Shown here: positions 33,825 to 41,883 of the stretch, one piece after another
Position numbering within the stretch: the stretch's first letter is position 1
Layout: each line of letters starts with the position of its first letter
Source: CATOSD01 sp034422735
Lineage (GTDB): Bacteria; Chloroflexota; Dehalococcoidia; Lucifugimonadales; CATOSD01
DNA length: 64,000 nt
NCBI GenBank assembly: GCA_034422735.1
Contig: DAOUJL010000039.1
Coordinates: 1 to 64,000 of the forward strand
Direction: 5' to 3'
The notes under the pieces: model-generated
What the model saw: the letters and a program-made list of their open reading frames with translations, nothing else
Told to the model about the DNA's origin: nothing
Databases searched by the model: none
Program-made: the position numbers and the translations under genes

Positions 33825-34147
33825 CGAAAAATCTGCTCAGTTCTGCTACATTCTGCCCATTCCGTAGCTGGGCGGGTTCGATTTTCTGTTCAGTCGCTGT
33901 ACCAGCGGTGGTAGGTTCTGTCACAGGAACCGCGCGGAATGTCGCAGATCGTGACGGCGGTCCCGCGCCGGAGGCGGGCGGGTTTGAAACCCTACCCTAC
34001 CGGCGGCTACAGCGCCTATGCAGTTGACGGTAGCACATGCGTGCTGTAGATTCAAGAGCGTTGTCACGGCCTACTCCTCGGTTGCGAAATGCGGGGCTAC
34101 TTGACATAAGGTCGTGGAGAGGGCCTGAGAGTGGGAATTTTTGTGGC
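33825..34147 (-). repeat. Right copy of the degenerate inverted repeat
   Basis: It is the counterpart of 2855-3289 in inverse orientation, with the same order of conserved blocks. It carries a GC-rich insertion (about 33960-34010) where the left copy carries a REP-like element. The block 34097-34147 ends at a TAG in a frame that both copies keep open, suggesting a decayed coding 3' end. Confidence 0.75.
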
Positions 34148-34313
34148 ATGAATAGGGAAGATCTGAGCGCCGGCGAGAATGGAAATGGCGTCGGAGTTAC
34201 GCGATTGGGAAGACTTGAGACACGAATTCTGGATGATGTGGGGTATCGCAGAGACGCACGTGAGCACTCTTGCGACGGATAGTGAACAGGCCCTGCGGCC
34301 GGCGCGAGCCAAG

Positions 34314-34342
34314 TTGACACCCTAACCGTCGCACATTAGCAT
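34314..34342 (+). promoter_or_regulatory. Sigma-70 promoter of the NHL-repeat gene
   Basis: -35 TTGACA (34314-34319), 17-nt spacer, -10 TAGCAT (34337-34342). The implied leader is about 68 nt. Confidence 0.6.
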
Positions 34343-34416
34343 AAGCCCGAGCCGTTTCGGGGCGGTTGCGCAGCGCGCGCCGCACCAAATTCGCACATCA
34401 ATTAAGGAGGCTGACC

Positions 34417-35367
34417 ATGGCCGTTATTCTGGGCGAAGGGGACTTCCGGTACGAGGCGCTCGCCGAGTGGGAGAAGCTGCCGGACGGGATGGAACTGCTG
34501 GAGACGCCGGGCGTGGCCGTGGACTCCAAGGACCAGGTGTACGCCTTTACACGCAACCCCGACAATCCGGTCGTCGTGCTGGATGCCGACGGCAACCTGG
34601 TGCGCACGTTCGGCCAGGGCATCTTCGGCAAGCGGTCGCACGGCATACTGATAGGCCCGGACGACTCGGTGTGGTGCGCCGACGACGGCATCCACACGAT
34701 CACCAAGTTCTCCCCGGAAGGAGAGCTGCTGCTGACGATAGGCACCACGAACAAGCCGGCACCGATATGGAGCGGCCAGCCCTTCAACCGGCCCACGCAC
34801 GCGGGCGTGTCGCCGAACACGGGCCACATTTTCGTCACCGACGGCTACGGCAACTCGCGGGTTCACAAGTACACGCCGGAGGGCGAGCTTGTGCTGTCGT
34901 GGGGCGAGCCGGGCATCGACGCGGGCCAGTTCATCCGGCCGCACAACGTCGCGGTGGACTCGGACGACCTGGTGTACGTGGCGGACCGGGAGGCGCACCG
35001 GGTGCAGGTGTTCGACGCGGACGGCAACTTCGTCACGATGTGGAACAACATACACCGGCCCGACGGCATGACGCTGGGGCCGGACGGCAACATCTACGTG
35101 GGCGAGCTGAACGGCATGGGCGGCGTGGACGACGCGCCGGGCCTGGGACACAGGGTCAGCATCCTCAATCGGGACGGCAAGCTGCTGGCGCGGTTCGGCG
35201 ATCCCGAGGAGGGCGAGGAGCCGGGCAAGTTCATCGCCCCGCACGGAATCGCGGTGGACTCACGCGGCGACATCTACGTTGGCGAGGTAGCCTTCACAAT
35301 CCGGGGCAGCCACATGGACCCGCCCCGGTATCCCAAGAGCCTGAAGAAGCTGCGCAAGCTGGGCTAG
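34417..35367 (+). CDS. NHL-repeat protein, peptidyl-hydroxyglycine alpha-amidating lyase-like
   Basis: ATG 34417 follows AAGGAGG. The 316-aa chain consists of about five to six NHL blades: GVAVDSKDQVYAF, GILIGPDDSVWCAD, HAGVSPNTGHIFVTDG, HNVAVDSDDLVYVAD, GMTLGPDGNIYVGE and HGIAVDSRGDIYVGE. It has no signal peptide. Such proteins are annotated as alpha-amidating lyase-like, but the lyase active site cannot be confirmed here, so a sugar-lactone-lactonase-like or binding role is possible. The TAG stop is followed by the convergent hicB. Confidence 0.8.
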   Translation: MAVILGEGDFRYEALAEWEKLPDGMELLETPGVAVDSKDQVYAFTRNPDNPVVVLDADGNLVRTFGQGIFGKRSHGILIGPDDSVWCADDGIHTITKFSPEGELLLTIGTTNKPAPIWSGQPFNRPTHAGVSPNTGHIFVTDGYGNSRVHKYTPEGELVLSWGEPGIDAGQFIRPHNVAVDSDDLVYVADREAHRVQVFDADGNFVTMWNNIHRPDGMTLGPDGNIYVGELNGMGGVDDAPGLGHRVSILNRDGKLLARFGDPEEGEEPGKFIAPHGIAVDSRGDIYVGEVAFTIRGSHMDPPRYPKSLKKLRKLG

Positions 35368-35398
35368 GGGTGACGGGGGCGGCCAAGCGAGCCGTCCC

Positions 35399-35875
35399 CT
35401 ACCGGCTCTGCTCGGCCAGTAGCGTCTCGTGGGCCCTATCTTCTATCACCAGAGAACGACCGACAGAGCGCAGGGCCTTCTCAACTGACGTCATGTGTGA
35501 GCCGTAGCCTGGATCCAGCAGCCTGCGGATAGCGTTCTCGTGCAGGCCCAAGCGGCCGCCAAGGTCCGCGTTCGTAATGCCTTGTTCTCGCATCGCCTTG
35601 TAAAGGGCCAGCTTTGCGGCGACGACGGGCGACACCGTGATCAGCACCTGGCCGTCTTGCAAGGGGCTGGGTGAGGGGATGTCTTCGTCGTTGCTGGCGT
35701 ACATGCTCAATGCGACGCGCAAGCAGTCGCCGGCCGCCTCGAGGGCATCCTCCCACGACCACGCGCCCGAGTTGGCGCCGTACACGTCCGGGAACGTCAC
35801 ATTGTAGGCTTCCCTTCCGGTCACGCGTTCCTCTTCTCTATCACGGACTATGTTGCATGGATAGGCGTAACGCAC
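35399..35875 (-). CDS. hicB: HicB-family antitoxin with C-terminal HTH
   Basis: The N-terminal partial RNase-H-like HicB fold opens with MRYAYPCNIV and continues with YNVTFPDVYGANS and WEDALEAAGDCLRVAL. Residues about 95-150 form an XRE-like HTH (ITNADLGGRLGLHENAIRRLL) for autoregulation. The GTG start at 35875 is 3 nt after the hicA stop, with GGGAG in the end of hicA. It neutralises HicA. At 158 aa it is normal length. Confidence 0.9.
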   Translation of the reverse strand: MRYAYPCNIVRDREEERVTGREAYNVTFPDVYGANSGAWSWEDALEAAGDCLRVALSMYASNDEDIPSPSPLQDGQVLITVSPVVAAKLALYKAMREQGITNADLGGRLGLHENAIRRLLDPGYGSHMTSVEKALRSVGRSLVIEDRAHETLLAEQSR

Positions 35876-35878
35876 GGC

Positions 35879-36085
35879 CTAAAGCTCCCTTCTATCGAGA
35901 TGCAAGTCTCTCAGCATCGAGGCCAGTGTGCCGACAGGAATTTCACCATGAGGGACCGTAGTCCTGTAGGGGCCGAGCCACAACTGTCCGTGACTACCCT
36001 TGCCGCGTGAGGCGGAGTAGTTGAAATTTAGCCTGCGCCTACGGGCATATCTACGGACTCTCCTGAGAAACTCCCTGTCGTTCAC
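35879..36085 (-). CDS. hicA: HicA-family mRNA interferase toxin
   Basis: The 68-aa double-stranded-RNA-binding-like fold has the active His in GKGSHGQLWL and the C-terminal VPHGEIPVGTLASMLRDL. It cleaves mRNA when free of HicB. The gene starts at GTG 36085 and lies directly upstream of hicB, the usual hicAB order. All key residues are present, so the toxin should be functional. Confidence 0.9.
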   Translation of the reverse strand: MNDREFLRRVRRYARRRRLNFNYSASRGKGSHGQLWLGPYRTTVPHGEIPVGTLASMLRDLHLDRREL

Positions 36086-36160
36086 AAGGTCATTTCAGCA
36101 GATGGTCGGGCAAATATCAAGGCAGTCCTGCCATCCCGAACCGTGCCACGACTCCACCGT

Positions 36161-36180
36161 GGGCGGTCCGCGAACCGCCC
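36161..36180. terminator. Hairpin directly after the carbohydrate kinase gene
   Basis: GGGCGGT-CCGCGA-ACCGCCC abuts the TAG stop (36181-36183) of the minus-strand kinase gene. No T-tract follows, so termination is only possible. Confidence 0.4.
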
Positions 36181-37125
36181 CTACGTCTGCGCGGTGGCCA
36201 GCAGCGTCTCGACGTCCGCGCGCGACGGCATGGCGGCCTGCGCGCCGGGGACGGTGACGGCGAGCGCGCCCGCGGCCGCGCCGAAGCGCACCGACTCGCC
36301 GAGCGATAGACCCTCGGCGGCAGCGACCGCGAAGGCAGCGCCGAAGGCGTCACCGGCGGCCACGGTGTCCACCACATCCACGGTGAACGCCGGCACGTGG
36401 CCCGATTCGTCCTCGGAGGCGTAGTACGCTCCCTGCTCGCCCAGCTTGACCAGAGAGACGGGCGCGCCCGTGGCGCGGAGCCGAGTGGCGGCGTCCGCGG
36501 CCGACGCCAGGTCGGTGACCTCGACGCCGGACAGCATGGACGCCTCGGTCTGGTTGGGGGTCAGCACGTCTGCGGCGGCGTGGATGCCCGGGGGCGCCAT
36601 CTGTGCGGGAGCGGGGTCCCACACGACGCGAACGCCGCGCCGCCGGGCCGCGGCGGCGGCCTCGAGGGTGAGCGCGGCGGGCGTTTCGAGTTGCAGGAGA
36701 AGCGCGTCCGCGCCGTCGAGGGCGCGCTGCACGGCGCGGAGCTGCGCCTGGTCGCAGGCGAGGTTGGCGCCGTACACGGCCACGATGCGGTTCTCCCTGC
36801 TGGCGTCCAGCCATATCATCGCCACGCCGGAGGCGTTGTCGGGATCGACAGCGACGCCCCCGACGTCGATTCCCTCCGAGCGCAGGCCGTCGAGCAGGGC
36901 CGCACCGAACGGGTCGTCGCCGACGCGGCCCACCATGCGCACCTCCGCGCCGAGCCGAGCCGCGGCGACCGCCTGGTTGGCGCCCTTGCCGCCCGGCAGC
37001 GTGTAGAAGAGATCGCCCACGACCGTCTCACCGGCCTGCGGCAAGGTCTCGGCGAGAGCCGTGAGGTCCATGATGATGCTGCCGAACACCACGATGACGG
37101 GGCGCTTGCGAGTCTGGTTCGTCAT
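36181..37125 (-). CDS. Ribokinase-like PfkB-family carbohydrate kinase
   Basis: PfkB signatures are present: GGKGANQAVAAARLGAEVRMVGRVGDD near residue 45 and DTVAAGDAFGAAFA with the catalytic Asp near the C-terminus. The arrangement is that of ribokinase (VIVVFGSIIMDL at the N-terminus, VLTPNQTEA mid-protein). ATG 37125 overlaps the TGA of the HAD gene (ATGA), so the two are coupled. Ribose is the likely but unproven substrate. 314 aa. Confidence 0.9.
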   Translation of the reverse strand: MTNQTRKRPVIVVFGSIIMDLTALAETLPQAGETVVGDLFYTLPGGKGANQAVAAARLGAEVRMVGRVGDDPFGAALLDGLRSEGIDVGGVAVDPDNASGVAMIWLDASRENRIVAVYGANLACDQAQLRAVQRALDGADALLLQLETPAALTLEAAAAARRRGVRVVWDPAPAQMAPPGIHAAADVLTPNQTEASMLSGVEVTDLASAADAATRLRATGAPVSLVKLGEQGAYYASEDESGHVPAFTVDVVDTVAAGDAFGAAFAVAAAEGLSLGESVRFGAAAGALAVTVPGAQAAMPSRADVETLLATAQT

Positions 37126-37934
37126 GGTCCCAGCAGACCTTCGCTCAGCAGCTCCTCTATCACCTGGGCGGCACCGTCCTGCTCGATGGGAGGCGCGATC
37201 CTGTCGGCCACCGCGAGCGTCTCGTCCACCGCGCCGTCGATGGCCACGGCGAGGCCGGCCCAACTGAGCATGTGGACGTCGTTGTAGCCGTTGCCGAAAG
37301 CGATAGCCTCGTCGGGGCGGATGCCGAGTTGGGCACACAGCCAGCCCAGCGCCTTGTGCTTGCCGCCGTGGGGGTTGAGGATCTCGCAGAAGTGGGGCAG
37401 CGATCGGGTGACGTGCAGGCTCGAGTCGAATTGGCCGATGAGGCTCGACTCGAGGTCTCGGATGGCGTCGTCGCCGCCCACGACGACGAGCCGCGTGAAG
37501 CCCAGGTGGGCGGCCTTTCGAAGGTCGCCTACGGAGTGGACGATGACGTCGTTGCGCTCGATGTAGCCCTCGATCCAGGGCGAGGACTCGGCCACGTACA
37601 CGTCGCCGCCGTGGTAGGCCATCACTTCAAGGCCCCACTCGTCCAGCGCGTCCAGCGCGTCGGAGGTCATGCGCGGGGTCAGCGTGACCTGCCACAGCAC
37701 CTCGCCGGTGGCGGGGTCGGACACCTGGGCGCCCTGGTAGGAGACTATCGGCGTCTCGATGCTCAGCTCGGATGAAGAGATCACGGCGGACTCGAACATC
37801 CTGCCGGTCGCTAGTGTGACGTGGACGCCGTTCGCCCTGGCCTGGCCGATGGCGCGGCGGGTACGCGGCGAGAGCGGATACTCGGTGCTGCGAATGGTGC
37901 CGTCGATATCCAGGGCGATCAGCTTGTAGCCCAT
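37122..37934 (-). CDS. Cof-type HAD-superfamily phosphatase
   Basis: HAD motif I is LALDIDGTI, motif II is ATGR, the Lys is in GGKHKALGWL, and motif IV is AFGNGYNDVHML. The large type-IIB cap (about residues 85-190) fits the Cof/YbiV sugar-phosphate phosphatases. GGAGG precedes ATG 37934. It is co-transcribed with the PfkB kinase, suggesting joint sugar-phosphate handling. 270 aa. Confidence 0.93.
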   Translation of the reverse strand: MGYKLIALDIDGTIRSTEYPLSPRTRRAIGQARANGVHVTLATGRMFESAVISSSELSIETPIVSYQGAQVSDPATGEVLWQVTLTPRMTSDALDALDEWGLEVMAYHGGDVYVAESSPWIEGYIERNDVIVHSVGDLRKAAHLGFTRLVVVGGDDAIRDLESSLIGQFDSSLHVTRSLPHFCEILNPHGGKHKALGWLCAQLGIRPDEAIAFGNGYNDVHMLSWAGLAVAIDGAVDETLAVADRIAPPIEQDGAAQVIEELLSEGLLGP

Positions 37935-38035
37935 TGGGGGCGGGCCTCCAGTGTGCGATTGGGAGTCGTGGTGTAGAATACGCGCACGGGGCGGGCGTCG
38001 GCAAGTGCGGAAACAGCGGGGACAGAGGAAGGACC

Positions 38036-38263
38036 ATGAATTGGCAGGACTACATCACCGTCGACCCATCCATCTGTCACGGCAAGGCGTGCATCAAGGG
38101 CACGCGTGTGATGGTGACCGTCGTCCTCGACAACCTGGCTGCGGGACTGGATGCTGAAGAGATAGTGAAGAGCTACCCTTCCGTTTCCCGCGAGGCGGTG
38201 AAGGCTGCGCTGCTGTACGCCGCAGAGCTGGCTAAGGAGCAGGTTGTGCCCCTGGGCCGGTAG
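38036..38263 (+). CDS. DUF433 protein (VapB45-type antitoxin-like)
   Basis: ATG 38036 follows GAGGAAGG. The 75-aa product is a textbook DUF433 domain: YITVDPSICHGKACIKGTRVMV, then a winged-HTH segment (DAEEIVKSYPSVSREAVKAAL). DUF433 proteins often act as antitoxins of a DUF5615 PIN-like toxin encoded next to them; no such gene follows here. It is divergent from the HAD gene. Confidence 0.9.
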   Translation: MNWQDYITVDPSICHGKACIKGTRVMVTVVLDNLAAGLDAEEIVKSYPSVSREAVKAALLYAAELAKEQVVPLGR

Positions 38264-38347
38264 TCAGTTCGCCCTGTTTACTCGCATCGGGAGTTAACGA
38301 CCCTAGCTACAAAGCGAAGCGCATGGTCGGCGTGCCGGGAGATCATC

Positions 38348-38443
38348 GTGAAACTAACGCCTCGCAGGGTGTGGTGGCTCATCGTGCTGCCGGTGGCGCT
38401 GTTCGTGCTCATCATGGCGCTGAGGTCGGCGCCGCCTTCGTAA
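38348..38443 (+). CDS. Possible 31-aa single-TM peptide
   Basis: GTG 38348 is preceded by GGGAG at 6 nt. The peptide has a basic N-terminus (VKLTPRR) and one hydrophobic helix (WWLIVLPVALFVLIMAL), ending at TAA 38441. It follows the DUF433 gene by 84 nt and overlaps the convergent pyrD 3' end by 32 nt. Short and unrecognised; a toxin-like membrane peptide is speculative. Confidence 0.35.
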   Translation: MKLTPRRVWWLIVLPVALFVLIMALRSAPPS

Positions 38444-39476
38444 CCCTCGCCCGCTGCCGCAGCATCTCCGCCAGGCCGACGTTGATCTCTCTGGCGATGC
38501 CGGGACCTCGGTAGACCATGCCGGTATATAGCTGCACGGTGGTCGCTCCAGCGAGCAGCGCGGCGTAGGCTTCCCCGGCGGATGATATGCCCCCGCAGGC
38601 GTTGATGGCGAGACTCGGGCCGACCTCGGCCCTGACGTCCGCCACCATGCGCAGCATGTCCCCGAACACCACCCTACCGCTTACACCGCCGGACCCGACG
38701 GCCAGTCGGGAGTCGCGTGCGGGCCAGGTGTTGGAGACGGTCAGGGCGTCGGCGCCCATGTGCTCGCAGACGCCCGCGAGGGCCAGAACCCGCTGCCTCG
38801 CGGCGTCGTCATCGGGGCGGGCAGGCGCGTAGGGAGGCAGCTTGACGAACAGCGGCTTCGAGCGGCGCTCGTTTACCCTGTCGAGCAGATCGGTGAGGGC
38901 CGCGGGCTGCTGGAACACTCGTATTCCCTGCGTGTTGGGCGAGCTGATATTGACCTCGACGGCGTCGCAGAACGGCTCGGCGGCGCGATGGCACGCCACA
39001 ACCTCCTCGGGCGCGACGCCGGACACGCTCACGACCACGGGGGCGTCCCCCAGCCGCCCGCGGTCGCGACGCAGCCGGCTTACGGCGTACTCGACACCCA
39101 TGTTGGGGAATCCCATGGCGTTGATGAGCGACTCGTCGGCTTCGTAGCGCAGCACGCGCGGCGAGGGGTTGCCGGGCCGCGGCTGGAGGGTGACGGTGCC
39201 GCCGGTGACGTAGCCGAAACCGAGCGCGGCGAGGGACGGCAACATCTCGCAGTTCTTGTCGAAGCCGGCCGCGACGCCCACCGGGTTACGCAGGGGCAGA
39301 CCGGCGATATCGGTTCGCAGGGCCGGGTCGCGGACCGTCAGGAAGGGCGAGAGCCTCTCCCACAGCCAGTGCTGCCGGAGTGCGGCGGCGCTCACGCCGT
39401 GGGCGGTCTCCGCGTCGACGCGGAAGAACAGGCCCCGGGCGAGGGCGCGGAACGAGCTAGGTTTGAGGATTAGCAA
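38412..39476 (-). CDS. pyrD: Dihydroorotate dehydrogenase (quinone), class 2
   Basis: PyrD oxidises dihydroorotate to orotate with FMN and passes electrons to quinone. I chose TTG 39476 with GGAGG at 9 nt, because the upstream frame is shadow sequence. N-terminal amphipathic helices (FRALARGLFFRVDAETAHG) are the class-2 membrane-associated extension. Signatures: NPVGVAAGFDKN, GFGYVTGGTVT, NISSPNTQG with the catalytic Ser region, LFVKLPPYAP, and ALTVSNTWPARD. 354 aa. Confidence 0.93.
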   Translation of the reverse strand: MLILKPSSFRALARGLFFRVDAETAHGVSAAALRQHWLWERLSPFLTVRDPALRTDIAGLPLRNPVGVAAGFDKNCEMLPSLAALGFGYVTGGTVTLQPRPGNPSPRVLRYEADESLINAMGFPNMGVEYAVSRLRRDRGRLGDAPVVVSVSGVAPEEVVACHRAAEPFCDAVEVNISSPNTQGIRVFQQPAALTDLLDRVNERRSKPLFVKLPPYAPARPDDDAARQRVLALAGVCEHMGADALTVSNTWPARDSRLAVGSGGVSGRVVFGDMLRMVADVRAEVGPSLAINACGGISSAGEAYAALLAGATTVQLYTGMVYRGPGIAREINVGLAEMLRQRARVTKAAPTSAP

Positions 39477-39493
39477 GTCGGAGTGCCTCCCAG

Positions 39494-40039
39494 CTACGGC
39501 AGGCGGGGCGCTCCGGCGTCCGGCTCGACCTGGAAGGCGTTCAGCGCGCAGGCCAGCATGCCGTAGTAGCCCATGGTGGCCGTGAGCTCGGTGACGCCCT
39601 GCTCGCCGAATCGCGCCTTGGCCGCCTCGAAGGTGGCGTCGGAGACGCGCTTCGAGCGGAACAGCTCGCGCGCGTAGCCCACGATCACTGCCTCGTCCTC
39701 GGTCAGGTCGTTGAGCGAGCCGCGCTGCGCCACGACCTCCACGGCCTCGGGGCGAACGCCGGCGTCCAGCGCGAGGCCCCGATGCGCCGACCACTCGTAG
39801 TCGCAATCGAACTCGCGCGACGTGGAGATGATGGCCAGCTCGCGGTCGGCGGCGCCGAGCGTGGATTCGAAGCGGATGTAGGCGCCGAGATGCGCGGCGC
39901 GTCCGGCGACCTCGGGCGAGTTGAGCAGCACCGAGAAAGGGCCGCTGATCTGGCCGCGGCTGGAGGCTATCGAGTCTACGATGGAAGCCTTTCCCGCGGG
40001 GACCTGGTCTTTGCTGGTTATGATGGGCACTCGGGTCAT
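39494..40039 (-). CDS. Carboxymuconolactone decarboxylase/AhpD-family protein
   Basis: The helical 181-aa protein has the CMD core (REFDCDYEWSAHRGLALDAGV, with Cys, Glu and His), then a second helical pair (LTEDEAVIVGYARELFR and VTELTATMGYYGMLA). The usual Cys-x2-Cys of AhpD is not present; only one Cys is near the His. Peroxidase activity is therefore doubtful, and a lactone decarboxylase-like or unknown role is possible. GGAGAAG precedes ATG 40039. It lies between the CocE-like hydrolase and pyrD genes on the same strand. Confidence 0.82.
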   Translation of the reverse strand: MTRVPIITSKDQVPAGKASIVDSIASSRGQISGPFSVLLNSPEVAGRAAHLGAYIRFESTLGAADRELAIISTSREFDCDYEWSAHRGLALDAGVRPEAVEVVAQRGSLNDLTEDEAVIVGYARELFRSKRVSDATFEAAKARFGEQGVTELTATMGYYGMLACALNAFQVEPDAGAPRLP

Positions 40040-40067
40040 GTGTTGCTTCTCCCGTGTAGGTTTCGCG

Positions 40068-41810
40068 CTACGCGCCCGCCGGTATGACCGGCAGCAGCAC
40101 GTGCGACGGCCGCTCGCTGTCGTGGTAGATGGTCTGGGTGGCTATCTGCGTCTCGCTGTCCTTGCCGAACTCGTTGCCGGTGTTGGGATTGCGGTCGAAC
40201 TGGGGGAAGTTGCTGCTTGATATCTCGACGCCTATGCGGTGTCCCGCCAGGAAGCAGTTGCTGGTGGACCAGAGGTCGATGGTGAACTTGTACACCTGCC
40301 CCGGCGTCATCAGCTCGGGCTTCTCCCACGAGTCGCGGTAGCGCGCGCGTATGATGCCCTGGGCCACGTTGATGGCCTTGCCGCCGGGGTGGACGTCGAC
40401 GAGCTTGGCGGTGAAGTCGGTGTCAGGCGCGGTGGACGATGCGTACAGCACCACGGAGACCGGACCTGTCACCTCCACGTCCTCCTCCAGAACATCGGTG
40501 GTGTACACCAGCACGTCCGGGCGCCACTCCGCCTGCTGCTGGTCGCGCGGCCCCATCGACACGGGCGTGACGTCCTCCGAGCAGCAGGTGCTGCCGCCGA
40601 TGGTCATCACGGGGTGCTGCGGGTCGTAATCGTAGCTGTCCGTAGGCTCGTCCGCAGGGGCGTCCGTGCTCAGGCTGCCGTCGCCGAACGAGGAGTTGGC
40701 GTTGCCGCCGCCGCGCAGGTAGAAGGGCGTATACTCGGTGCCGGGGATGGGCCAGTCGGCGGCACGGCGCCACTGGTTCCTGCCCATCACGAACACGTTG
40801 ACCGGCGGCTCGTCGGTTATGCCGTTCCCGATCCCCTTCAGCCAGTAGTCGAACCACCTGACGTGCTCCTGCCGCAGGTCGACTTTCACGTCCTCGCCGA
40901 AATCGACCTCGCCGGTGACCCGGTTCGCGCCCTTGTTGCCGCAGTTGTGAATCCAGGGACCGATGGTGATGCGCTGGTTGCCCTTGCCGGGTGCGCGTCC
41001 GTGTTCGTTGACGCCCATGAAGTTGTTGAGCGTGGATTGGAGGAACACGTCGTACCAGCCGCCCAAACCGTATGCGGGCACCGACACGTCGGCGTAGTGC
41101 TCCTCGACGGGCCGGAGGTCGCGCCAGTAGTCGCCGTAGCTGGGGTTCTGGATCCAGTCCTTCCAGAGCTTGGAGTGGCGGCCGGCCTCTTCGTCCATGG
41201 TGATGAGCGGCAGGTGCCAGTGGAGCGTGGTCAGGTGGTTGCTCTCGGGCATCCACAGGTACTGCACCTGGTTGGTGCGCGTGTGCATCTGGATTGCGCC
41301 CCAGCGCAGGTTGAAGGCGAGCTGGAACGCGCCGCCGGTGTACACCCAGTTGTGGTAGAAGTTGGAGTACCCGACCTGGGGCACCATGGCCTTGAGGAAC
41401 TGGCTGCGCAGCGGGGCGGCCTGCCACTGCACCATCGCCACGTAGGAGCCGCCTGCGGTGCCGACGTTGCCGTCGCACCAGGACTGCGTGCCTATCCACT
41501 CCTGGGTGTCGTAGCCGTCCTGGGCCTCGTGTACGAACGGGTACCACTCGCCGCCGGAGTCCCAACGGCCGCGCACGTCCTGGGAGACCACGGCGTAGCC
41601 GCGCGAGGCGAAGTAGAGGCAGTCCTGCACCACGCCCTCGGCGTTGTTGTTATAGGGCGTGCGGATGAGGATGGCCGGAAACGGTCCTTCCGCGTCGGGA
41701 AGGTAGACGTCGGTGGAGAGGCACACACCGTCGCGCATGGGCACTTCGAGGGCGTACATCATCCTGACTTCGTAGATCGGCTGTGAGATTTCGACTTTTT
41801 CGGCGACCAT
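40068..41810 (-). CDS. CocE/NonD-family X-Pro dipeptidyl-peptidase-like hydrolase
   Basis: GGAGG precedes ATG 41810. The alpha/beta-hydrolase domain includes PMRDGVCLSTDVYLP, ILIRTPYN, VSQDVRGRWDSGGEW and the nucleophile in GTAGGSYVAMVQW. GPWIHN supplies the His. The C-terminal jelly-roll (about residues 380-580) is the family's PepX_C domain. It may hydrolyse ester or acyl bonds; the substrate is unknown. 580 aa and complete; no signal peptide. Confidence 0.92.
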   Translation of the reverse strand: MVAEKVEISQPIYEVRMMYALEVPMRDGVCLSTDVYLPDAEGPFPAILIRTPYNNNAEGVVQDCLYFASRGYAVVSQDVRGRWDSGGEWYPFVHEAQDGYDTQEWIGTQSWCDGNVGTAGGSYVAMVQWQAAPLRSQFLKAMVPQVGYSNFYHNWVYTGGAFQLAFNLRWGAIQMHTRTNQVQYLWMPESNHLTTLHWHLPLITMDEEAGRHSKLWKDWIQNPSYGDYWRDLRPVEEHYADVSVPAYGLGGWYDVFLQSTLNNFMGVNEHGRAPGKGNQRITIGPWIHNCGNKGANRVTGEVDFGEDVKVDLRQEHVRWFDYWLKGIGNGITDEPPVNVFVMGRNQWRRAADWPIPGTEYTPFYLRGGGNANSSFGDGSLSTDAPADEPTDSYDYDPQHPVMTIGGSTCCSEDVTPVSMGPRDQQQAEWRPDVLVYTTDVLEEDVEVTGPVSVVLYASSTAPDTDFTAKLVDVHPGGKAINVAQGIIRARYRDSWEKPELMTPGQVYKFTIDLWSTSNCFLAGHRIGVEISSSNFPQFDRNPNTGNEFGKDSETQIATQTIYHDSERPSHVLLPVIPAGA

Positions 41811-41883
41811 AGCCCGATTTTCCTCCTGAACTTCCGGGACGGGCGCGGCGCGCCCTAGCGGTGGGTGTAAATGTAACACACGC

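Larger units (their letters stand above)
33624..34416. other. Non-coding interval between groEL and the NHL gene
   Basis: It holds the right copy of the degenerate inverted repeat (33825-34147), a GGGTTT...AAACCC short hairpin near 33979-33992, and a promoter at 34314-34342. The short ORFs here end in the same KIPTLRP-type tail as in the left copy but have no ribosome binding sites. Confidence 0.6.

Noticed and set aside
33624..34027. Short ORFs downstream of groEL as a groES candidate
   Set aside because: The translations lack the GroES mobile-loop and roof motifs and lie within the degenerate repeat.
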